Assembly (NCBI GenBank): GCA_903895005.1 | Contig: CAITSH010000369.1 | Span: 1 to 11,473, forward strand | Length of the DNA stretch: 11,473 nt | From: an uncultured Pseudomonadota bacterium | GTDB taxonomy: Bacteria; Pseudomonadota; Gammaproteobacteria; Burkholderiales; SG8-39 | Direction of reading: 5' to 3' | Part shown: positions 7,629 to 11,473 of the stretch, in pieces | Layout of the letters: each line of letters opens with the position of its first letter | Numbering within the stretch: position 1 is the stretch's first letter | Translations under genes and position numbers: made by a program | Notes under the pieces: model-generated | What the model saw: the letters and a program-made list of their open reading frames with translations, nothing else | Database searches by the model: none | What the model was told of the DNA's origin: nothing

Positions 7629-8651
7629 TCATGCCGCCTTGGTCGCAGCATTCGCCGCAGGCGTGCCGGCGCGCTGGAAGTTGGTGTCTAGGCGCATCGA
7701 ATAGTAATCACCGTAGCGGATGGGTGCGTACTTGGGCGCCTCGCCCGGTGCGACAAACTGCGGAAGGCAGCTGATTTGCGCGTCCACGTTCGGGTCGAAG
7801 AACATCGCCATCGAATAGCGGTCCACCGACACCGGCGGGCTGATCACGCGGTGCTGCGTCGAATTGAACCCGTCGTTGGTCCAGCGCGCCAGCATGTCGC
7901 CGACGTTGACCACGAAAGTATCCGGAATGCGCGGCGCGTCTATCCACGAACCGTCGGGCCTTTGCACCTGCAGCCCGCCCACACCGTCCTGCGTCAGGAT
8001 GGTCAGGAAACCGTAATCGGTGTGCGGATGGATGCCGAACATGTCCTCGGGCCGGAGCGGCGGCGAGGGCGGGTAATGCATCATGCGCAGGTTGGTCGAC
8101 GGCGGCGAAAAAAACCGGTCAAAAAAATCCCTGCGCTCCCCCACCGCCACCGAAACCGGGTGCAGCAATTTCAGCCCAACGCCGCGCACCGCTTCGTCGT
8201 AGCGCTGGAAGGCCGCCTTGAACGCAGGGTCGTCCGGCCACTGGTTGGGACCTTGCAAGGCCTTGACCTTGTAGTCCGGATGCGCCGGATCAACCTCGTG
8301 GCGCGCGTTGAATGACTCGATCTGGTTGGGAAGGCGGGCGGACTGGAAGCGCTGCGAAGAGGTCGAGATATTGCCCCCGACCGGCACGTAACCGCGGTGC
8401 CACGTATTGCGCTTGAGCTTTATTTTTTCTTCCAGCGGCAGCACATGAAAGCGGCGGTCGGCTTCCAGCGCATCAGCAACGATCTGCGGCGAAACGCCGG
8501 TATTGGAAAGATAAAAGAAGCCGCTTCCGAGACAGGCCTGGCGAATCTGCACCGCGACAGATTCAACTGCGCTGTCACTGCCAGAGGCAACGAGTTCGCC
8601 GATATCGATGACCGGGATTTCCACGCCGGCACCCTGCTTCTCCGATCGCAT
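7629..8651 (-). CDS. 2-oxoglutarate/Fe(II)-dependent dioxygenase, isopenicillin-N-synthase-like
   Basis: This 340-residue cytoplasmic oxygenase belongs to the IPNS / plant-like 2OG-Fe(II) family. The N-terminal DIOX_N region opens with IPVIDIGEL and contains GFFYLSNTGV. The double-stranded beta-helix core carries the iron triad H210-x-D212 (HPHTDYG) and H267 (STQHRV). R278-Y-S280 (DRYSMAMFF) is the usual R-x-S that binds 2-oxoglutarate. Members hydroxylate, desaturate or cleave small molecules using O2. GGAGG at 8659-8663 sits 7 nt before the ATG at 8651 and fixes this start. The frame stays open to an ATG at 8726, but those extra 25 residues come from an 8-bp tandem repeat and lack family similarity. 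It precedes the Bug solute-binding gene in the same transcription unit, which suggests it acts on an imported compound. Substrate unknown; in bacteria the subfamily includes poorly characterised catabolic enzymes. Confidence 0.92.
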   Translation of the reverse strand: MRSEKQGAGVEIPVIDIGELVASGSDSAVESVAVQIRQACLGSGFFYLSNTGVSPQIVADALEADRRFHVLPLEEKIKLKRNTWHRGYVPVGGNISTSSQRFQSARLPNQIESFNARHEVDPAHPDYKVKALQGPNQWPDDPAFKAAFQRYDEAVRGVGLKLLHPVSVAVGERRDFFDRFFSPPSTNLRMMHYPPSPPLRPEDMFGIHPHTDYGFLTILTQDGVGGLQVQRPDGSWIDAPRIPDTFVVNVGDMLARWTNDGFNSTQHRVISPPVSVDRYSMAMFFDPNVDAQISCLPQFVAPGEAPKYAPIRYGDYYSMRLDTNFQRAGTPAANAATKAA

Positions 8652-8684
8652 CGCTTCACCTCCACGTTTTTTGACGTCTTTCAC

Positions 8685-8731
8685 GCTCGTACACTCGTAC
8701 ACTCGTACATTCGCACACTCGCACACTCGTC
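8685..8731. repeat. 8-bp tandem repeat, about six copies, in the dioxygenase leader
   Basis: The units read GCTCGTAC, ACTCGTAC, ACTCGTAC, ATTCGCAC, ACTCGCAC and ACTCGTCA, each 8 bp with one to three differences. The array starts 34 nt upstream of the 2-oxoglutarate oxygenase ATG. A period not divisible by three argues that the array is not coding. Confidence 0.9.
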
Positions 8732-8795
8732 AAAACCTAACCCACATGTCATGACCCAATGTTAGCAGGCGCTGCCGCAGACGGGTAACAACGCC

Positions 8796-8827
8796 CCCGG
8801 TAAAAATAAACGATGACTTTTACCGGG
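8796..8827. promoter_or_regulatory. Perfect 10-bp inverted repeat with 12-nt spacer, possible operator
   Basis: CCCGGTAAAA (8796-8805) and TTTTACCGGG (8818-8827) are exact reverse complements around an AT-rich 12-nt spacer. It lies 145 nt before the dioxygenase start and about 300 nt before the propeller gene. No T run follows the GC part on either strand, so it is not a typical terminator. A regulator site or the end of a small inserted element are the alternatives. Confidence 0.45.
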
Positions 8828-9083
8828 AAGGCGGCCTCGATGACATCCGTCGCAGCCCAGTGCACCCGGAGTGGCGGGATTTGCCACCTGGGGTCCGCGA
8901 GTTCATCACCCACGCGATTCACCAATACGCCGAACCGGCCTGAACCGGGAGGCATTGCCAATGCTGCCCGCCGCGAATCCGTCGGTTCAGTGATAGAGTT
9001 TCGTAATACCAGATACGGCGTCGCAGCACCAAGACGCCTCACCAGCCCGGTAAGAACGGCGCCACCAAGAGCGCGCTAAAAAA

Positions 9084-9089
9084 TATAAC
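9084..9089 (+). promoter_or_regulatory. Possible -10 box of the heme-propeller gene
   Basis: TATAAC, five of six bases of the consensus, lies in an AT-rich patch 20 nt before the AGGAGG at 9109-9114. No recognisable -35 box is found at the usual spacing, so an activator would be needed if it is real. Confidence 0.3.
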
Positions 9090-9123
9090 CGATGCGAACA
9101 CCGCACAGAGGAGGTTCCCCCCT

Positions 9124-10794
9124 ATGAACACGTCCCTTTCACGGGCGCCCTTGGCGCTGCTGGCCTTTAGCTTCGCCACGCTGGCGTGCTCATCCGGCGT
9201 ATTTGCGGCAAGCGCCGCGCTAACCGGTAACATCAGTTCCGCGCGTGAAGGGAAAATGGAGGGCGTGGTGGTCAGCGCGCAAAAAGCCGGCTCGCCCATC
9301 ACGGTGAGCGTCCTGAGCGATGCAAAGGGGCATTACGAATTTTCGCGCGAGCGCCTAGAGGATGGAGACTACGCCGTGCGCATCCGCGCGATCGGCTACG
9401 ACACGGCAAAGCCGGTCAGCGCCAAAATCACGACAGGCAGGCCAAGCCGGCTGAACATCCGCCTGGTTGCAACCCGCGACCTCGCAGCGCAACTCTCCAG
9501 CGCGGAGTGGATGGACAGCGTGCCCGGCGAATCGCGCGACAAGCGCGCCCTTCTCAACTGCGTCAACTGCCACACGCTAGAACGCGTGATGCGTTCCAAA
9601 TACAGCGCCGAAGAGTTCACCACCATCGTGCTGCCGCGCATGCAAAGCTACGTCAACCAGAGCATGCCCGGCGCCCCGCAAATACGCAAAGGCGAACGCC
9701 AGATGGAAGAGCGCGGCGACCAGCGCGTTCAAATCTACAGGGAACTGGGCGGCTATCTTGCCAGCATCAACCTGCACAACCGCAGCACCTGGAGTTACGA
9801 GCTGAAGAAATTCCCGCGCCCGACCGGCGAGGCGACGCGCGCCGTGTACACCGAATACGACCTGCCGCGCAAAATCATCCAGCCGCACGATGTGGTCGTC
9901 GACAAGAAAGGCATGGTCTGGTATTCGAGCTTCGGCGAGCAGAAAATCGGCCGCGTCGATCCCAAGACGGGTACGCTGAAAGAATACGAGGTCGAGATTT
10001 CCAAACCGGAGTTTCCCACCGGCGTGCTGGCGCTGCGCAACGACCGCGAGGGCCAGTTGTGGATAGGCAACATGTACCAGGCGTCGATCGCGCGCTTTGA
10101 CCCGGCCAGCGAGACCTTCAAGTTCTTCCAGCCGGCCAAGGAAGACAACCTGCCCTCGACGCAACTGAACCAGGTGTCGGCGATGAACGCCGCCGTGGAC
10201 GGCAAGGTGTGGGCGCAAAACAGCGGCTTTGCCGGCGTGCACCGCTTTGACCTTGCCACCGGCAAGGTCGAGACATGGGCACCGTTCAAGAACTCCAAGG
10301 AGGTGCACAACATCTACGACGTCATTTCCGATTCGAAGAACAACGCCTATTTCACCGATTTTCGCAAGGAACACATCGGCCGCATCGACGCAAAGACCGG
10401 CGAGATCAAGCTCTACGAGCTGCCGACCAAGGGCGCGTCGCCGCGACGCGGCTCCATGGACGACCAGGACCGCCTGTGGTTCGGCGAGTACCGCGGCCAC
10501 AAGATCGGCATGCTCGATACCAAAACCGAAACCATCAAGGAATGGACAGTACCCACGCCCTACTCGGCCTGCTATGACGTGGTTCTCGATAACACCGACC
10601 ACGCCTGGACCGGCTCCATGACCACCGACCGCGTGGCGCGTCTTGAGGTCAAGACCGGCAATTTCACCGAGTACCTGCTGCCGCGCTCGACCAACATCCG
10701 CCGCGTGTTCACCGACAACTCGACCTCGCCGCCGACGCTGTGGGTGGGCAACAACCACGGCGCGTCGATCGTAAAGGTCGAAACCTTGCGCTAG
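9124..10794 (+). CDS. Exported multidomain protein: carboxypeptidase-regulatory-like domain, heme c motif, seven-bladed Vgb-like propeller
   Basis: A 556-residue protein in three parts. Residues 1-28 are a Sec signal peptide (hydrophobic ALLAFSFATLA, probable cleavage after GVFA). Residues about 32-115 form a beta-sandwich like carboxypeptidase regulatory domains (DAKGHYEFSRERLEDGDYAV, IRAIGYD). Residues about 135-215 contain C146-V-N-C149-H150, a c-type heme attachment motif; M173 or M181 could be the distal ligand. Residues about 250-556 contain seven repeats of roughly 40-45 residues with a common W-x-G / IGR-D-x-KTG-x-x-x-E-Y pattern (beginning near 254, 298, 350, 394, 440, 483 and 524). 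This is a complete seven-bladed propeller resembling streptogramin lyase (Vgb) and NHL proteins. AGGAGG at 9109-9114 sets the start. A periplasmic electron-transfer or sensing role is likely; lyase activity cannot be judged. No partner gene follows closely. Confidence 0.88.
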   Translation: MNTSLSRAPLALLAFSFATLACSSGVFAASAALTGNISSAREGKMEGVVVSAQKAGSPITVSVLSDAKGHYEFSRERLEDGDYAVRIRAIGYDTAKPVSAKITTGRPSRLNIRLVATRDLAAQLSSAEWMDSVPGESRDKRALLNCVNCHTLERVMRSKYSAEEFTTIVLPRMQSYVNQSMPGAPQIRKGERQMEERGDQRVQIYRELGGYLASINLHNRSTWSYELKKFPRPTGEATRAVYTEYDLPRKIIQPHDVVVDKKGMVWYSSFGEQKIGRVDPKTGTLKEYEVEISKPEFPTGVLALRNDREGQLWIGNMYQASIARFDPASETFKFFQPAKEDNLPSTQLNQVSAMNAAVDGKVWAQNSGFAGVHRFDLATGKVETWAPFKNSKEVHNIYDVISDSKNNAYFTDFRKEHIGRIDAKTGEIKLYELPTKGASPRRGSMDDQDRLWFGEYRGHKIGMLDTKTETIKEWTVPTPYSACYDVVLDNTDHAWTGSMTTDRVARLEVKTGNFTEYLLPRSTNIRRVFTDNSTSPPTLWVGNNHGASIVKVETLR

Positions 10795-10992
10795 TCCGCG
10801 GCCAACCGGGATCGCGTTCGCCTTGCCGGAGGTCGGCGTCAATCGACCGCTTCCGGGCACATTTGGCGTGTTTTTGGCCGATTTCACCGAAAAAACGTTT
10901 GCAGCAGCACGAATTAGATAGGCGTGTGCGCCAAAAAAGCGCAAAATGCCGGTCGATTCAAACGATTACATTGATTATCAACGGAGACCGAT
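10795..10992. other. Intergenic region upstream of the small basic gene
   Basis: 198 nt without an evident gene. A bulged weak hairpin (CCGGAGGTCG near 10828 with CGACCGCTTCCGG near 10846-10858) follows the propeller gene, with a short T run further on at about 10870-10875; it could be a poor terminator. The right half becomes AT-rich and probably contains the promoter of the small gene, but no clear -35/-10 pair is visible. Confidence 0.35.
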
Positions 10993-11130
10993 ATGCAACA
11001 CGCCGCCATGTTGTCCACCCGCCGCGCCAAGCAAAAGCACACCAAGGCCCTTGCCAAGGCCGCCAAGGCTGCAAAAAAGCAGGGCAACGCCACGCGCACC
11101 GTAGCCGCACCGGGCAAAAGCGCCGCCTGA
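10993..11130 (+). CDS. Small, strongly basic Ala/Lys-rich protein (45 residues)
   Basis: This short open frame encodes 45 residues with 14 Ala, 8 Lys, 3 Arg and no acidic residue. The centre is KALAKAAKAAKKQG, which should form a positively charged amphipathic helix. GGAG at 10983-10986 stands 6 nt before the ATG, and the region just upstream is AT-rich compared with its surroundings. It stands alone between the propeller gene and a terminator about 90 nt downstream, so it would be its own transcript. The composition resembles the tails of histone-H1-like bacterial nucleoid proteins, but no family is recognised. A role in nucleic-acid binding is a guess. It could also be a chance frame, although the ribosome binding site and biased composition speak against that. 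Confidence 0.6.
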   Translation: MQHAAMLSTRRAKQKHTKALAKAAKAAKKQGNATRTVAAPGKSAA

Positions 11131-11170
11131 GCCAGTATCAGCGCGTGACGGCCTCGCCGCCGTGACGCCA

Positions 11171-11194
11171 CAACACCGCAACACCGCAACACCG
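11171..11194. repeat. 8-bp tandem repeat, three perfect copies
   Basis: CAACACCG is repeated three times directly, 41 nt after the small gene's stop, followed by looser related sequence (GTAGCACCGTGTCACC). Thirteen bases of it, ACACCGCAACACC, recur on the minus strand in the iorA leader (6384-6396). Confidence 0.85.
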
Positions 11195-11219
11195 TATTAA
11201 CGTAGCACCGTGTCACCAT

Positions 11220-11260
11220 AGGCCGGACCGGGCACAGGGATGTGCCGGACCCGGCCTTTT
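11220..11260 (+). terminator. Intrinsic terminator after the small basic gene
   Basis: AGGCCGG...GGCAC (11220-11235) pairs with GTGCC...CCGGCCT (11242-11257) around a 6-nt loop. The stem has a small internal mismatch and is followed by TTTT at 11257-11260. It ends transcription before the SDR gene. Confidence 0.8.
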
Positions 11261-11299
11261 CATTTGGCACATCGACTGGAAACGTCCGGCTGGCGCGGC

Positions 11300-11331
11300 T
11301 TTTCAGGCGGTGGCATCGCCTGGGCTAGAAT
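11300..11331 (+). promoter_or_regulatory. Possible promoter of the SDR gene
   Basis: TAGAAT (11326-11331) matches five of six bases of a -10 box. The best -35 candidates, TTTTCA or TTTCAG at 11300-11306, are 19-20 nt away, which is longer than ideal. It stands 36 nt before the SDR ATG and after a terminator, so some promoter is expected here. Confidence 0.35.
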
Positions 11332-11367
11332 GGAGCGCATCATCCGAGCACGACTTAAGGCGGGGTC

Positions 11368-11473
11368 ATGGACAACAGAATGGCGGGCCGTATAGCCCTG
11401 ATCACCGGCGGCGGTGGCGGCATAGGCGGCGCCGCGGCGGAACTCTTTTGCGCACACGGCGGCAAGGTGCTGA
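11368..11473 (+). CDS. Short-chain dehydrogenase/reductase, N-terminal fragment at window edge
   Basis: The first 35 residues of an SDR-family NAD(P)-dependent oxidoreductase are present, and the gene runs off the right edge. After a short lead (MDNRMAGR), the first beta strand IALITGG joins the nucleotide-binding turn TGGGGGIGGA, the SDR TGxxxGIG signature. It is followed by the helix AAAELFCAHGGKVL. The full protein should be about 250 residues with a downstream YxxxK catalytic motif that is not visible here. AAGG (11357-11360) precedes the ATG by 7 nt. An upstream terminator makes this the first gene of a new unit. SDR enzymes often oxidise alcohol or diol intermediates in aromatic degradation, which fits the neighbouring oxygenases, but specificity cannot be judged. 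Confidence 0.9.
   Translation, partial: MDNRMAGRIALITGGGGGIGGAAAELFCAHGGKVL

Larger units (their letters stand above)
8652..9123. other. Divergent intergenic region between the dioxygenase and heme-propeller genes
   Basis: This 472-nt stretch has no convincing gene. It holds the 8-bp tandem repeat (8685-8731), a long-spaced perfect inverted repeat (8796-8827) and, near the right end, a possible -10 box and a strong ribosome binding site. Short open frames on both strands (8749-9042 minus, 8813-9079 plus) overlap each other, lack ribosome binding sites and resemble nothing recognised. The middle, about 8830-9040, is unexplained. Confidence 0.6.

Noticed and set aside
8652..8726. Upstream start for the 2-oxoglutarate dioxygenase
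   Set aside because: The extension is encoded by an 8-bp tandem repeat, while GGAGG sits correctly before the ATG at 8651.
8685..8731. Possible CRISPR-like repeats
   Set aside because: Units are 8 bp and directly adjacent with no spacers, so this is a simple tandem repeat.
8749..9079. Small overlapping open frames on both strands (97 and 88 residues)
   Set aside because: No ribosome binding sites, no recognisable domain, and they overlap each other and the inverted repeat.
9577..10944. 455-residue open frame on the minus strand
   Set aside because: Antisense to the heme-propeller gene, whose signal peptide, heme motif and seven repeats are unmistakable.

Overview
The window looks like an accessory catabolic region of a GC-rich betaproteobacterium, probably Burkholderiales. 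The main pointer is a Bug/TctC-type periplasmic binding protein, a family strongly expanded in that order. Rieske oxygenases, a two-subunit molybdenum hydroxylase and an SDR enzyme are also typical of its degradation gene clusters. No rRNA, tRNA, CRISPR array, transposase or integrase gene is visible.

Layout, left to right. (1) 1-788: two broken genes meet head to head. The C-terminal part of a phosphite-dehydrogenase-like D-2-hydroxyacid dehydrogenase is on the minus strand, and the C-terminal half of a LysR-type regulator is on the plus strand. Both lose their 5' parts at the same point near 300-314. (2) 1141-3572: a plus-strand operon of two Rieske non-heme iron oxygenase alpha subunits joined by an ATGA overlap, closed by a perfect 15-bp terminator hairpin that probably works both ways. 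(3) 6357-3671, minus strand: a two-gene operon for an isoquinoline 1-oxidoreductase-like enzyme, made of a [2Fe-2S] subunit and a Tat-exported molybdopterin subunit. (4) 8651-6626, minus strand: a 2-oxoglutarate/Fe(II) oxygenase followed 26 nt later by the Bug protein. The Bug signal peptide is split by a one-base shift in a run of seven Gs. (5) 8652-9123: a 472-nt divergent intergenic region with an 8-bp tandem repeat and a 10-bp perfect inverted repeat. (6) 9124-10794: an exported protein joining a carboxypeptidase-regulatory-like domain, a c-type heme motif and a seven-bladed propeller. (7) 10993-11130: a 45-residue very basic small protein, then a terminator. (8) 11368 to the end: the start of an SDR dehydrogenase.

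A plausible joint role is oxidative breakdown of an aromatic or N-heterocyclic compound. The Bug protein would bind the substrate in the periplasm. The Mo hydroxylase would insert water-derived oxygen, possibly passing electrons to a periplasmic cytochrome. The Rieske and 2-oxoglutarate oxygenases would carry out O2-dependent steps, and the SDR would oxidise an alcohol. The substrate cannot be read from the sequence. No Rieske reductase or ferredoxin is in the window. The most unusual points are the first Rieske protein, which has His where the electron-bridging Asp should be, the head-to-head gene scar, and the poly-G frameshift in the transporter signal peptide.
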